64,000 nucleotides of DNA, taken from the NCBI RefSeq assembly GCF_017526105.1, contig NZ_CP071839.1, forward strand, positions 8,098,001 through 8,162,000. The letters are read 5' to 3'. Both the position numbers and the translations under genes were made by a program. Under the pieces are notes generated by a model. It made no database searches and was not told where the DNA came from. It saw only the letters and a program-made list of their open reading frames with translations. Origin of the DNA: Streptomyces cyanogenus (GTDB lineage: Bacteria; Actinomycetota; Actinomycetes; Streptomycetales; Streptomycetaceae). Below are positions 1 to 8,496 of the stretch, in pieces (within the stretch, counting starts at the first letter, position 1; the number at the start of each line of letters is the position of its first letter).

Positions 1-927
1 GGTGGTCTCGATCAGCCCGGTGACCGTCCCCTCCGGGTAGTTGACGGTCGCGTTCAGCGCGGTGACCTGGCCGTCGTGCAGGCCGCTGGTGCTGCCGCTG
101 CGGAACACCCGCTGCCCGACCGCCGGATCGGCGGCCCCCGTGATCCGCACTCCCTTGCCGCCACCGATCGCGACGACGTCGGCGCCCGCGCCGGCCTTGC
201 CCGCGGCGTACTGCACGAGCGAGAAGTCACTGCCCGGGAAGGAGGTGTTCACCGTCGTGCCGAGCTGCTGGTCGCCCCGGTTGTCGGCGAACCAGGTGGA
301 CCCGGCCGGCCCGCAGTGCCCGGCCGTGAGGATGAAGTCCGACTGGCCGTTGGTGACGTTGAACCCCGCCGAGCAGCGACCGCCCGTCGACAGGATCGGC
401 TGGGCGCCGTTCAGCCGCGTGGTGAACGTGCCCTTCGTCCGCTCCATGTGCACGAAGCTGCCGATCCTCGCGGCGACCCCGGTCAGCCGGGACCAGTCGC
501 CGGCGGACACCGTGCGGTCCGCCCGCACCACGACCCGGTTCGTCCGGTAGTCCACCGCCCACGCCGTGCCCGGCACCCGCGGGGCCGAACGCAGCGTGGC
601 CGTCGCCGACTTCAGCTCGTTCATGCTGTGCGACACCATCTTCGGCTCGGCCCCGGCCCGCCGCACCGCCCGCGCCGCCGCCTCGTCCGTCACCGCGACG
701 ACCGGACGCCCGTCCGCCCCGATCCAGTTGCCCGCCGTACGGGCCGTGCCGAGCCGCGCCACCAGCGCGGCACCAGGATCGTCCGTGGCGGCGAGCGGTC
801 GGGCGGAGGCGGGCGGTGGCTCGCTCGCCATGGCCGCCTGGGCGACCATCGCGCCCCCCAGGAGGAGTCCGCCGACCGCCGCCAGCCGTGTCACTCGCCG
901 GACGACCCGTCGTCGTGCGTGCCGCAT
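1..927 (-). CDS. Secreted S1-family (streptogrisin/alpha-lytic-like) serine protease, 3' end beyond window
   Basis: The minus-strand frame is open from the ATG at 927 to the window edge, so 309 codons are visible and the C terminus is missing. The start follows a GGGAG ribosome site about 8 nt upstream. The protein begins with an Arg-rich n-region and a hydrophobic core (LAAVGGLLLGGAMVAQAAMA), a signal peptide. A propeptide-like segment of about 140 residues follows, then a chymotrypsin-fold domain with the catalytic His motif LTAGHCG and the Asp motif SDFSLVQY. The catalytic Ser motif (GDSGG) would lie outside the window. Family knowledge: these enzymes are secreted as zymogens and the pro-region assists folding. 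The neighbouring methyltransferase gene is on the same strand but 137 nt upstream, so an operon is not obvious. Chymotrypsin-like specificity cannot be assigned from this part. Confidence 0.9.
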   Translation of the reverse strand, partial: MRHARRRVVRRVTRLAAVGGLLLGGAMVAQAAMASEPPPASARPLAATDDPGAALVARLGTARTAGNWIGADGRPVVAVTDEAAARAVRRAGAEPKMVSHSMNELKSATATLRSAPRVPGTAWAVDYRTNRVVVRADRTVSAGDWSRLTGVAARIGSFVHMERTKGTFTTRLNGAQPILSTGGRCSAGFNVTNGQSDFILTAGHCGPAGSTWFADNRGDQQLGTTVNTSFPGSDFSLVQYAAGKAGAGADVVAIGGGKGVRITGAADPAVGQRVFRSGSTSGLHDGQVTALNATVNYPEGTVTGLIETT

Positions 928-1064
928 GCATGGCTCCCGAAGCCGAACCGAACGCGCGCTGCCCGTACCGGCACCGCGGAGCCCTCGGATCGTCGAGGGC
1001 CCGCACTTCCATACGGCGCCCGGGACCACGGCGTTCACCGGCAGCGGCGAACTCGCGTGCGGGT

Positions 1065-1895
1065 TCAGCTCTTGCGGGCCACCCCGCCGTACATGGCGAC
1101 CTCCTCCGGCTCGGCACCGGCCTCGTCCTCCGGGCGCCACCGCGAGCAGGACACCACACCCGGCTCCAGCAGCTCCAGACCGTCGAAGAACCGGGCCACG
1201 TCCTCGGGCGTGCGCTGCGTGAGCTTCGGAGTGCCGTGCTCGTTCCAGAACTTCACCGCCTCGTCCACGTCCGGCATCGACGGGCTGGTGACGGTGTGCG
1301 ACAGCACCAGGTGGCTGCCCGCCGGGAGCCGGTCGGTCAACCGCCGCACCAGACCGTACGGATCCTCCTCGTCCCCGATGAAGATGACCACGCCGAGCAG
1401 CATCAGCGCCACCGGCTCGCTGAAGTCCAGCGTCTTCGCCGCGTGTTCGAGGATCGCGTCGACATTGCGCAGGTCCTCGTCCAGGTAGTCGGTACGGCCC
1501 TCCGGCGTGCTGGTCAGCAGGGCCCGCGCGTGCGCCAGGACCAGCGGGTCGTTGTCGACGTACACGATCCGGGACTCCGGCGCGATCCGCTGCGCCACCT
1601 CGTGCGTGTTGTCGGCGGTGGGCAGTCCGGTACCGATGTCCAGGAACTGCCGGATGCCCACCTCGCGGACCAGGTGACGCACGGCGCGGCCGAGGAAGAG
1701 CCGGTCGGCGCGGGCGTACTCCCCGATGCCCGGGTGCAGTTGGCGGATCTGGTCGCCGGCCGCGCGGTCGACCTCGTAGTTGTCCTTGCCGCCGAGCCAG
1801 TAGTTCCAGATCCGGGCGGTGTGCGGCTGGCCGGTGTTGATGCGGGCGCGCAGCGACGCGGCCACGTCGTTGGTGGCTGCCGGGTTGTCGGTCAC
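1065..1895 (-). CDS. SAM-dependent methyltransferase, DUF574 type
   Basis: The 276-residue protein starts at GTG 1895, chosen because AGGAG lies 8 nt upstream; an in-frame extension to 2003 has no such site. It carries the N-terminal NTGQPHTARIWNYWLGGKDN signature and the SAM-binding motif FLDIGTGLPTADNTHEVAQ, followed by the acidic motif IVYVDNDPLV. These are diagnostic of the Methyltransf_19/DUF574 family, which is greatly expanded in Streptomyces. Substrates of most members are unknown. It is probably cytoplasmic, as no membrane segment or signal is visible. It is a single gene between two unrelated genes, and nothing in the context suggests a pathway. Confidence 0.9.
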   Translation of the reverse strand: MTDNPAATNDVAASLRARINTGQPHTARIWNYWLGGKDNYEVDRAAGDQIRQLHPGIGEYARADRLFLGRAVRHLVREVGIRQFLDIGTGLPTADNTHEVAQRIAPESRIVYVDNDPLVLAHARALLTSTPEGRTDYLDEDLRNVDAILEHAAKTLDFSEPVALMLLGVVIFIGDEEDPYGLVRRLTDRLPAGSHLVLSHTVTSPSMPDVDEAVKFWNEHGTPKLTQRTPEDVARFFDGLELLEPGVVSCSRWRPEDEAGAEPEEVAMYGGVARKS

Positions 1896-2004
1896 GTGGT
1901 CAGCTCCTGGATGCCTGATGAGATGCCTTGCCGAGATGCCTGACGGACGCCGGGCGGGACGCCTGACGAGAGACACTCGAGAGATACACCGTGCAAGACG
2001 CAAT

Positions 2005-3117
2005 CTAGACGCCCGAGTTGATCTCCGCCGACCGTCCCGGGTTTTCCGCCGCCGGAGCGAACAGCCTGGCCCGGCTGCGCGCGTCCCCCCACACCGACCC
2101 CGCCCCCACGTACGGCCGCAGGCACGCCGTCAGCTCCGGGTCACCGCTGCCGGCCAGCTCGTCGGAGGCGATCCTGCGGGCGACCCCGGCCAGGAAGTCG
2201 GCGATCTGCACCCGGGCGTCGTCCCGGGAGTCGACCAGCCGCAGCCCGCCGAGGGCGATCCCGTCCCGCCGGGCGGACTGTACGATCCGGGCGATCCGCC
2301 CCGGCGTCAGCGTGTTCTGCTGGTCGTGCACGAGCAGCACCGGCCGTCCGTCCGCACTCCAGTGCGCGGCCGTGTACCGGATCGCCGGAAACAGCGGATT
2401 GAGCACCGGGAAGAGCGCGGGCGCCGCCCGCATCCGGGTCCGGTAGGCCTCCGCCCGCGCCCGGTGCGCGGCCAGCCGGCGCAGGATCCCCGCGGCCTCC
2501 GAACCGGGAGCCGCCCGCACGAGCGTGTCGACGGCCGCGAAGAACGCCGCCCCGGCCGCGTCCCCCGTCCCTGCGGCGCCCCCCGTTCCGGCCGCGCCCC
2601 CCGCACCGCGCACCCGCAGCAGACCGTTCGCGGCCACCAGGAACTCCCGCCAGGCCCCGGCACCGAAGACCCCCGGCCCCTGCCGGTACAGCGCGACGGC
2701 GTCCGCCGGGTCGACGGACAGCAGCGCGACGACCCGGTCCACGAGGAGGAACGCCTTCTCGGTCAGATGCACATGGGCCCGCCCGTGGATCGGCCCGCCC
2801 TCGGCCAGCAGCCACACCAGCACCGCCCGGTGCTTCTCGCGCAGCAGATGGCCCGCCTTGTACTCCTCGGCGGGCGAACGGATCCGGCGCCGGATCTCCG
2901 CGACGCACTCCGCGGCCGTGTCCACCGGCAGGGCCACGCTCGCGTGGGCGAACACCTCGGTGTTCCCGCCGGCCAGGTTCTCCCCGTCCGACCCCGACTC
3001 GTCACAGGCCACCTCCCGCGGGCGGCCCTCCGCCACCGCCTCCCGCGCCTCGTGCACCGCGCCGGCCCCGTCTCCGCCCACACCACAGCCCTTCGTCCCG
3101 AGCCTCACGACCAGCAT
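2005..3117 (-). CDS. DUF3800-like protein (predicted RNase H-like fold)
   Basis: From the ATG at 3117 the product has 370 residues; the start is uncertain because no good ribosome site is seen and a GTG about 17 codons downstream is also possible. Near the N terminus is CDESGSDGENL, and near the C terminus RLVDSRDDARVQIADFLAGV. The acidic DESG and the D-S-x8-Q-xx-DF patterns match the two conserved ends of DUF3800 proteins, which are predicted to have an RNase H-like fold with a metal-binding acidic site. A long helical insertion separates them, with a Gly/Ala/Thr-rich low-complexity stretch around residues 185-200. DUF3800 genes are often found in mobile or defence contexts, but no such partner is visible here. 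The biochemical role is unknown. Confidence 0.75.
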   Translation of the reverse strand: MLVVRLGTKGCGVGGDGAGAVHEAREAVAEGRPREVACDESGSDGENLAGGNTEVFAHASVALPVDTAAECVAEIRRRIRSPAEEYKAGHLLREKHRAVLVWLLAEGGPIHGRAHVHLTEKAFLLVDRVVALLSVDPADAVALYRQGPGVFGAGAWREFLVAANGLLRVRGAGGAAGTGGAAGTGDAAGAAFFAAVDTLVRAAPGSEAAGILRRLAAHRARAEAYRTRMRAAPALFPVLNPLFPAIRYTAAHWSADGRPVLLVHDQQNTLTPGRIARIVQSARRDGIALGGLRLVDSRDDARVQIADFLAGVARRIASDELAGSGDPELTACLRPYVGAGSVWGDARSRARLFAPAAENPGRSAEINSGV

Positions 3118-3515
3118 GCCGCACGGCGCTGCCCGACGGAGCGGTTCGCCGCAGGGGCGGTACCTGGACGGCGGTCCTTCGCGCGGCAGCCGGCTGTGAA
3201 GCGGGTATCCGCCGCCGGGCAGCCGAGGGGCCGGCGGCGGTGGACGAGCGGCCCGGGGCGGGCGGCCCAGCCGGAGTCCCGGTACCGCTGCGGGAGTCAC
3301 GCCGTCCGCGGGGCCAGGCCGCCGGGCGGCTCGGCGGTCCTGCGGCACCGGGCCCCGGCGGAAGGGAGCGCGTCGGGGACGGCGTCGACGAAGACCTGCG
3401 GCGGCCGGTGGCCATGGGCTCGCGGCCCGACCGGGGGGTGCGCACGTACCGGTGCGTCAGTTACGCAAGGCGTGTCGGGCGTCAGGTGCGTCAGGGGCCT
3501 CGGGTGCGTCGTGTG

Positions 3516-4760
3516 TCAGATGTGGCCCGCGGCCGGTTCCGGGTGGGGTTGTGGAGCGGGGGTGCGGCGGGGGAGCAGGAGCGGGGTGGCCAGCAACAGC
3601 AGACCGGCCAGGCCGATGGCCGTGCGCGGCCCGAGCAGGCTGCCCAGGACGCCCCAGACGGCCGTCAGGAGCGCGGTCGCGGCCTTGCTCGTGACCTGCC
3701 AGGCGGAGAGCGTACGGGTGATCCGGTCGGCCGCGGTGCGTTCGAGGCGGTAGGTGGCGTAGACGGGATTGAAGACTCCGCAGCAGAAGATCAGACCGAG
3801 CTCGACGCCCATCACCACCAGCAGCCCTCCGGTCCCCGGCCCCGCGAAGGCCAGCCCGACGGGCCAGAGCGCGCGCAGCGCCCCGGCCGCCACCAGGACC
3901 CGGTGCTGCCCGAACCGGGTGACCAGGGGACGGGCCAGCCGCGAACCGAGCAGCCCGCCGATCGACGGCGCGGCGAAGGCGAGGCCGTACTGCCACGGTG
4001 CGAAGCCGAGCCGCCCGAGCATCAGGACGGCCAGCAGCGGTTCGGCGGCCATCACCAGGCCGTTGAACAGGGCGGTGTTGAGGAACAGCGGGCGCAGCGT
4101 CGCGTCGGCAAGGATGTACCGCCAGCCGTCGAGCAGGTCCCCGGCCCGCATGCGCGCCGCCTCCCGGCGCCCGGGCCGGGGCTCGTGCCCGCCCGTCGCC
4201 CGAATGCCCAGGGCCGAGAGCAGATAGCTGACCGCGTCGGCCAGCACCGTCACCACCGGGCCGAGCAGCCCGATCGCGGCACCGCCCAGCGCGGGTCCGA
4301 CGATCGTGGTCGACCAGGCCGTGGACTCGAACCGGGCGTTGGCGACGAGGAGTTCCTCGGCCGGCAGCAGCGTCTTCAGGTACGCGCCGGAGGCGGCGCG
4401 GAAGGTGATGTCGGCCGCGGCGACGACGACCGAGACCAACAGGAGCTGAAGGAAGGTGAGCGCACCGAGCGCGAAGGCGGTGGGGATCGTCAGCAGCGCC
4501 GCGCACCGCACCAGGTCCATCGCGATCAGCACGGGCCGCTTGCGGCGGAACTCCACCCACGGGCCGAGCGGCACCGCCACGGCCGCGCCCACCGCGGACC
4601 CCACGGCGGAGAGTGCGGCGACCTCCGCCGGCCCGGCGTGCAGCACCCGGACGGCGATGAGGGGGAAGGCGCCGAAGGCGAGCCACGTGCCGAGCGCGCT
4701 GGTCCCATAGGCTGCCCAGAGCCACCCGAACCGCCGCCCCAGCCGGTGCCCGCTCTTCAT
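3516..4760 (-). CDS. MFS transporter (probable drug/metabolite exporter)
   Basis: The 414-residue integral membrane protein starts at ATG 4760, with GGAG 6 nt upstream, and has about 12 hydrophobic segments. The loop after the second or third helix reads PLGPWVEFRRKRPVLIAMD, which fits the MFS motif-A region. A polar central loop (around TGGHEPRPGRREAARM) separates the two six-helix halves. Closest in character to the MFS_3/enterobactin-exporter-like proton-driven exporters of actinobacteria; the substrate is unknown. It is divergent from a LysR regulator that starts 133 nt away. The shared intergenic region contains an inverted repeat, so control by that regulator is likely but inferred. Confidence 0.9.
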   Translation of the reverse strand: MKSGHRLGRRFGWLWAAYGTSALGTWLAFGAFPLIAVRVLHAGPAEVAALSAVGSAVGAAVAVPLGPWVEFRRKRPVLIAMDLVRCAALLTIPTAFALGALTFLQLLLVSVVVAAADITFRAASGAYLKTLLPAEELLVANARFESTAWSTTIVGPALGGAAIGLLGPVVTVLADAVSYLLSALGIRATGGHEPRPGRREAARMRAGDLLDGWRYILADATLRPLFLNTALFNGLVMAAEPLLAVLMLGRLGFAPWQYGLAFAAPSIGGLLGSRLARPLVTRFGQHRVLVAAGALRALWPVGLAFAGPGTGGLLVVMGVELGLIFCCGVFNPVYATYRLERTAADRITRTLSAWQVTSKAATALLTAVWGVLGSLLGPRTAIGLAGLLLLATPLLLPRRTPAPQPHPEPAAGHI

Positions 4761-4840
4761 GTCCGACTCCGCCCCTCGCCCCACTCACCCCGTACAGCCG
4801 TTCAGGAACCATCCAAGCGAGGGCCGTACCCGGCGATCAA

Positions 4841-4876
4841 ACAACCGCGGAGCCGTGCAGTACAACCAACGGTTGT
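4841..4876. promoter_or_regulatory. Operator-like inverted repeat for the LysR/MFS pair
   Basis: ACAACC (4862-4867) and GGTTGT (4871-4876) form a perfect 6-bp inverted repeat with a 3-nt spacer. An extra ACAACC half-site lies at 4841-4846, exactly 21 bp (two helical turns) from the first. The repeat sits immediately upstream of the LysR start and inside the divergent promoter region, the usual position for LysR-type operators. Binding by the adjacent regulator is inferred. Confidence 0.6.
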
Positions 4877-4893
4877 GGTCCTACGCTGTCGGC

Positions 4894-5856
4894 ATGGACC
4901 TCGATGCCGTCCGCACCTTCGTCGCCGCCGCGGACGCGGGTCGGTTCCAGGACGCCGCCGCCGAGCTGGCGATCACCCAGCAGGCCGTCTCCAAGCGCAT
5001 CGCCGCGCTGGAGCGGCACCTCGGGGTGCGCCTGTTCACCCGCACGCCCCGCGGTGTCCGGCCGACCATCGACGGGCAGGCGTTCCTGCCCCACGCGCGC
5101 GAACTGCTGCGCGTCGCCGAGCGCGCGGGCGCCTCCTTGCGCACCGGCAGCCGTCCGCTGCGCGTCGACGTGATCGCCTCGCGGGGCGCGGGGTCGGGCC
5201 TGATGCGCGGCTTCCACCGCGCGCACCCCGAGATCGACCTCGACGTGGTGTGGCTGCTCGGCATCGACACGGCCGTCGCCGCGATCCGCTCCGGCGAGAT
5301 CGACGCGTCCTTCCGTGCCGTCGCCGCGCCGGGCCGCCCCCTCCCCGAGGACATCGAGGCCGTCCGGGTACTCGACGAACCGCTCCAGCTGCTCACCGGC
5401 CCCGCCCACGCGCTGGCGGGCGCCCGGTCGGTGTCCCTCGCCGAGCTGGCCGGGCACCGGATCTGGATGCCCGGCCTCGTCCCCGGTACCGAGTGGGCCG
5501 CCTACTACGACGACCTCGTCGCCGAGTTCGGCCTCACCATCGAGGCGACCGGCCCCAACTTCGGCTCGGACGCGCTCCTCGACACCATCGCCGACACGCC
5601 GGCCCTGGCCACCTTCATGGGAGAGCAGACCCTCCCCCGGCTACCGCTGGGAACCGCCCCCGCCGTCCGGACCGCCGGCCACGGCCTGCGCCGCATCCCG
5701 GTGACCGACCCGACGCCCGTCTACCCGCACTCCCTCCTCTGGCACCGCGACAACCCCCACCCGGCGCTGTCATCCCTCCGCGCGTACCTCGCCACCACCT
5801 CCGCCGGCCACGACGCCACCGGGACCTGGACACCGGGCTGGGTGATCCCGCGCTGA
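4894..5856 (+). CDS. LysR-family transcriptional regulator
   Basis: The 320-residue protein begins MDLDAVRTFVAAADAGRFQD. Its N-terminal winged helix-turn-helix includes LAITQQAVSKRIAALERHLG (about residues 23-42), followed by LFTRTPRGVRPT, the classical LysR wing. A periplasmic-binding-protein-like effector domain occupies about residues 85-300. There is no Shine-Dalgarno; TACGCT lies at 4882-4887, 6 nt before the ATG, suggesting a leaderless mRNA. It is divergent from an MFS exporter, the standard arrangement for a LysR regulator controlling a transporter. The inducer is unknown. Confidence 0.92.
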   Translation: MDLDAVRTFVAAADAGRFQDAAAELAITQQAVSKRIAALERHLGVRLFTRTPRGVRPTIDGQAFLPHARELLRVAERAGASLRTGSRPLRVDVIASRGAGSGLMRGFHRAHPEIDLDVVWLLGIDTAVAAIRSGEIDASFRAVAAPGRPLPEDIEAVRVLDEPLQLLTGPAHALAGARSVSLAELAGHRIWMPGLVPGTEWAAYYDDLVAEFGLTIEATGPNFGSDALLDTIADTPALATFMGEQTLPRLPLGTAPAVRTAGHGLRRIPVTDPTPVYPHSLLWHRDNPHPALSSLRAYLATTSAGHDATGTWTPGWVIPR

Positions 5857-5965
5857 ACAGACTGCCTGACATGCGGTTCTGACGCTACCGAGGGACACTG
5901 GAACCAGTGGTCCTGATCCACGCTGCTCCCGCGAGCGCTCGGCCCCGAGCCGATGAGGGGGACCC

Positions 5966-6568
5966 ATGAGTGTGTCGGCCGTCCTGATCCTCGTTGCCTT
6001 CCTCGTCGTGGCCGGTCTCGTCACCTGGCTCCTGGTCGAGACGAAGTGGCGTCAAGGAAGCGGTCAGGGCGGGGACCAGGGCCAAGCCGACACGACGCGG
6101 TCGTGGACCGGTCTCCTGGCCGTCATAGCGAGCGACCTCGCCATCGCGGTGGCGGGAATCTGGGGCATCACGAAGGCGGGGGCCCAGGCACAACAGGTGG
6201 TGCCGCTGCTCACCAGCGCGTTCACCGCGATCACCGCCATCACGACGGCTTACTTCGGGATCAAGGCTGTTGCCAACACGGCCAAAGAAGCCATCGAAAG
6301 CCCGTCGCCCCCGGGTCCCCAGGGCCCACCAGGGCCACCGGGCCCGCCCGGGCCACCGGCGTCTCCCGACGCGCCCCCCGGGGGTGCGGCGCAGGCCGGT
6401 CCCGAGGAGGGGGCCGATGGGGGCGGAGGCCTTGATGCCCTCTCGAAACAGATCGGCGAACTCTCGGCAGAGGTAAGCCGGATCAGCGAGGACCTCCGAC
6501 GCCCGACAGCGTCCCGGACCGTGCCGGGCACCGCCCGAAGGCTGCGTGGGCCCGGGAAAGAGACATGA
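5966..6568 (+). CDS. Small membrane protein with a collagen-like Gly-Pro-Pro tract
   Basis: The 200-residue protein has a GGGGGA ribosome site 4-5 nt before ATG 5966. An N-terminal hydrophobic helix (SAVLILVAFLVVAGLVTWLL) is followed by a short charged loop. Further hydrophobic stretches then lie around residues 45-110 (ASDLAIAVAGIWGITKAG and ITAITTAYFGIKAVA). At about residues 116-131 is GPQGPPGPPGPPGPP, five consecutive G-X-Y triplets, followed by a Gly/Pro/Ala-rich segment. A predicted coiled-coil tail follows (LDALSKQIGELSAEVSRISE). The layout suggests a membrane-anchored protein whose tail might trimerise. I do not recognise a named family, and no function is assigned. Confidence 0.8.
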   Translation: MSVSAVLILVAFLVVAGLVTWLLVETKWRQGSGQGGDQGQADTTRSWTGLLAVIASDLAIAVAGIWGITKAGAQAQQVVPLLTSAFTAITAITTAYFGIKAVANTAKEAIESPSPPGPQGPPGPPGPPGPPASPDAPPGGAAQAGPEEGADGGGGLDALSKQIGELSAEVSRISEDLRRPTASRTVPGTARRLRGPGKET

Positions 6569-6865
6569 GGGCCGGCACTCACCTTGAGCGCGTGAACCCT
6601 GGTGAAACGGAGCCGGAAAGCGCCCGTCGAGCGCAATGCCCGAGGCAACGGCAGCGCGGTCCGTGCATCCGGAGACGCAAGCAGCGCCTCGTGCCGTACT
6701 CCACGATCCTCTCCGCCGCGACGCAGAGGGGCAACCTTGCCCCCGGCCGGACGGTGACCTGCTCGCACCCCCGCCACGGGGTGTCAACTCGCACCGGCGT
6801 GCCGGTGTCCGGGTCGTCGTCGTGCGGTCCTCCTCACGCGGCGCGCCGCCTCCTAGACTGCGGGT
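6569..6865. other. Gene-poor interval upstream of the PPOX gene
   Basis: About 300 nt with no frame that reads like a conserved protein on either strand. The only site seen is a -10-like TAGACT at 6854-6859, 6 nt before the downstream ATG, consistent with a leaderless promoter. Confidence 0.5.
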
Positions 6866-7252
6866 ATGGACGACACGCGGCTCGACCGGCTCGGTTCCGG
6901 CAAGTACCTGCTGGTGACCAGCTACCGCAAGAACGGCACGCCCGTCGCCACCCCGGTGTGGGTGGTCCGGGACGGCGGCGCCCTCGGGGTGTGGACGGTC
7001 GCCGACAGCTGGAAGGTCAAGCGGATCCGGCGCCGCCCCGACGTCCTCGTAGGCCCCTGTGACGTGCGCGGCAACCCCACCGGCGACCAGGTGCCGGCCA
7101 CCGCCGAGATCACCGACGCGGCCACCACCGCCCGCTACCGCAGACTGATCGCGCGCAAGTACGGCATCCTCGGCCGCCTCACCCTGCTCGGCAGCCGGCT
7201 CCGCCGGGGCGCGGACGGCACGGTCGGGATCCGGGTGACCCTCGGGGAGTGA
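6866..7252 (+). CDS. PPOX-class, probably F420-dependent, oxidoreductase
   Basis: The 128-residue protein carries the split-barrel flavin/F420-binding pattern: YLLVTSYRKNGTPVATPVWV at residues 13-32, then TVADSWKVKRIRRRPDVLVG. This spacing is typical of the PPOX-class F420-dependent proteins abundant in actinobacteria, which reduce or oxidise small substrates with F420 rather than FMN. Length is normal for the family. No Shine-Dalgarno is present; TAGACT ends 6 nt before the ATG, suggesting a leaderless transcript. The last 41 bp around the stop codon recur 1,282 bp downstream (see repeat entries), implying a local duplication or insertion event. The substrate is unknown. Confidence 0.88.
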   Translation: MDDTRLDRLGSGKYLLVTSYRKNGTPVATPVWVVRDGGALGVWTVADSWKVKRIRRRPDVLVGPCDVRGNPTGDQVPATAEITDAATTARYRRLIARKYGILGRLTLLGSRLRRGADGTVGIRVTLGE

Positions 7253-7255
7253 GGG
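7215..7255 (+). repeat. 41-bp direct repeat, copy 1 (3' end of PPOX gene)
   Basis: Identical in 40 of 41 positions to 8497-8537 (one C to G change). It covers the last 12 codons and stop of the PPOX gene plus a few bases beyond. The two copies bracket a 1.24-kb segment holding one unknown gene. Confidence 0.9.
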
Positions 7256-7575
7256 TTCACACCTGACCAGGGACGATCAATGAGGCCGGAGTTGCGTCCC
7301 CCGCTCCCCGGTCACAGCCTGGAAGAGGGACTCCACGCAGAACGGCCAGGACACGCGTCCAGGGCCGAGGCGACGAGCCGGCACCGGTCGGCGGGCGCCA
7401 GACGTGGGGGCGGCGGGCCGCTGCAGCGCCTGAGCGGGTGCGGGTTCGGCCGCATGCCCGGCGGGACGTCGGGCGCGCCGTCGTGGGCCGGCCAGGACGC
7501 CGTGCTCACACCAGGCCGGCCAAGGACGCCCCGGCCAGGCCTTCCCAGAGCACCACCGCCAACCAAGGGGCAGCC
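7253..7575. other. Non-coding interval inside the repeat-bracketed segment
   Basis: About 320 nt between the PPOX stop and the next start. No frame on either strand resembles a known protein. A good ribosome site (AAGGGG, 7566-7570) marks its right end. Confidence 0.4.
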
Positions 7576-8385
7576 ATGGACGCGCACCAGGGGCTACACG
7601 ACCATCACCACGGCGATACGACCTTCGGCTCTCACGGCATGCTGCTTCTCGGCGGAGAGGTCTTCCACATGTCGCATCTGCCGATGTTCCGGTACCCGCA
7701 CCACTTCCAGGTGATCCTGGAGGTCGGCCTGGACGACACCGTCGGCTCGGTGGTCCGCTCCCATCGGCATGTCGTGCCCGAGGAACCGTACGACACGTTC
7801 GTTCCAAAGGACTTCGCGATGCGTGAGCTGGATCCACGGGGCACCGGTCCACGACGCACGTCGATGACCGGCCGGCTCTTCTGCGGGCACTTCGAGCGGG
7901 AGGGCGGGAACCACCCGCCGCTCGCCGAGGAAACCGTCGCGACCGTGCGCAACGTCGTGTACTTCGCCGAACTCGATGTGCGGGCGGAGCACCGGGAGGA
8001 CGGCGAGCTCGCCTACCTCTGCTTCGGCCGCGGCGGGCAGCTGTACCTCGCCCATGCGATCACCGCGGCGCCCGACTTCGACCAACTGCTCACGGTCCGT
8101 ACCGTCCCCGGCACCGCGACCGACCCGCTCGGCGAACCGCTGCCCGACGACGAGGCCACCCTGGAGAAGTTCTTCGCGGAGCGCTTCGCCGTGGCCGAAC
8201 GGGTCGGCATCCTCGGCCGGACCGACGGACCGGACCAGCGGATGGTTCCCCCGGAAACCGTTGCCGGAGCGTTCTCCATCCCGCCCCCGAGCGGCGTCCA
8301 CGGGTTCCGTGTGCAGCTGGTGGCACAGCGGGAGGTGTACCTGGAGACCGGCGACCTCCGCGGACCCGGGCATCATCCCGACTGA
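7576..8385 (+). CDS. Hypothetical protein, His-rich N terminus
   Basis: The 269-residue product starts at ATG 7576, with AAGGGG 5 nt upstream. It opens with a His-rich stretch (GLHDHHHGDTTFGSHG) and continues GEVFHMSHLPMFRYPHHFQV, rich in His and aromatic residues and perhaps metal-binding. Alternating hydrophobic strands around residues 40-130 and 150-260 suggest an all-beta or alpha/beta fold. There is no signal peptide or transmembrane segment. I do not recognise the family and assign no function. The gene lies inside a segment flanked by 41-bp direct repeats, so it may have been acquired or inserted after the PPOX gene. Codon bias (G/C at third positions) is like that of its neighbours. 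Confidence 0.8.
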   Translation: MDAHQGLHDHHHGDTTFGSHGMLLLGGEVFHMSHLPMFRYPHHFQVILEVGLDDTVGSVVRSHRHVVPEEPYDTFVPKDFAMRELDPRGTGPRRTSMTGRLFCGHFEREGGNHPPLAEETVATVRNVVYFAELDVRAEHREDGELAYLCFGRGGQLYLAHAITAAPDFDQLLTVRTVPGTATDPLGEPLPDDEATLEKFFAERFAVAERVGILGRTDGPDQRMVPPETVAGAFSIPPPSGVHGFRVQLVAQREVYLETGDLRGPGHHPD

Positions 8386-8496
8386 GCGGAGACGCCGGTC
8401 ACGGCGGAAACTGCCGGAGCTACAGCTCGCCCTGGACCGGGAGCCGCTCCCAGCGGCCGAAAGGTCCCCGGCGGGGGCACCCGGCCATACGTCCCC

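Noticed and set aside
76..1488. Long plus-strand open frame (470 codons) over the protease and methyltransferase genes
   Set aside because: It is antisense to two genes with clear family motifs, and its Arg/Pro-rich composition is typical of an antisense frame in GC-rich DNA.
7277..7852. Minus-strand frame suggestive of a transposase remnant within the repeat-bracketed segment
   Set aside because: No DDE or integrase motif and no terminal inverted repeats were found; most of it is antisense to the 7576-8385 gene.
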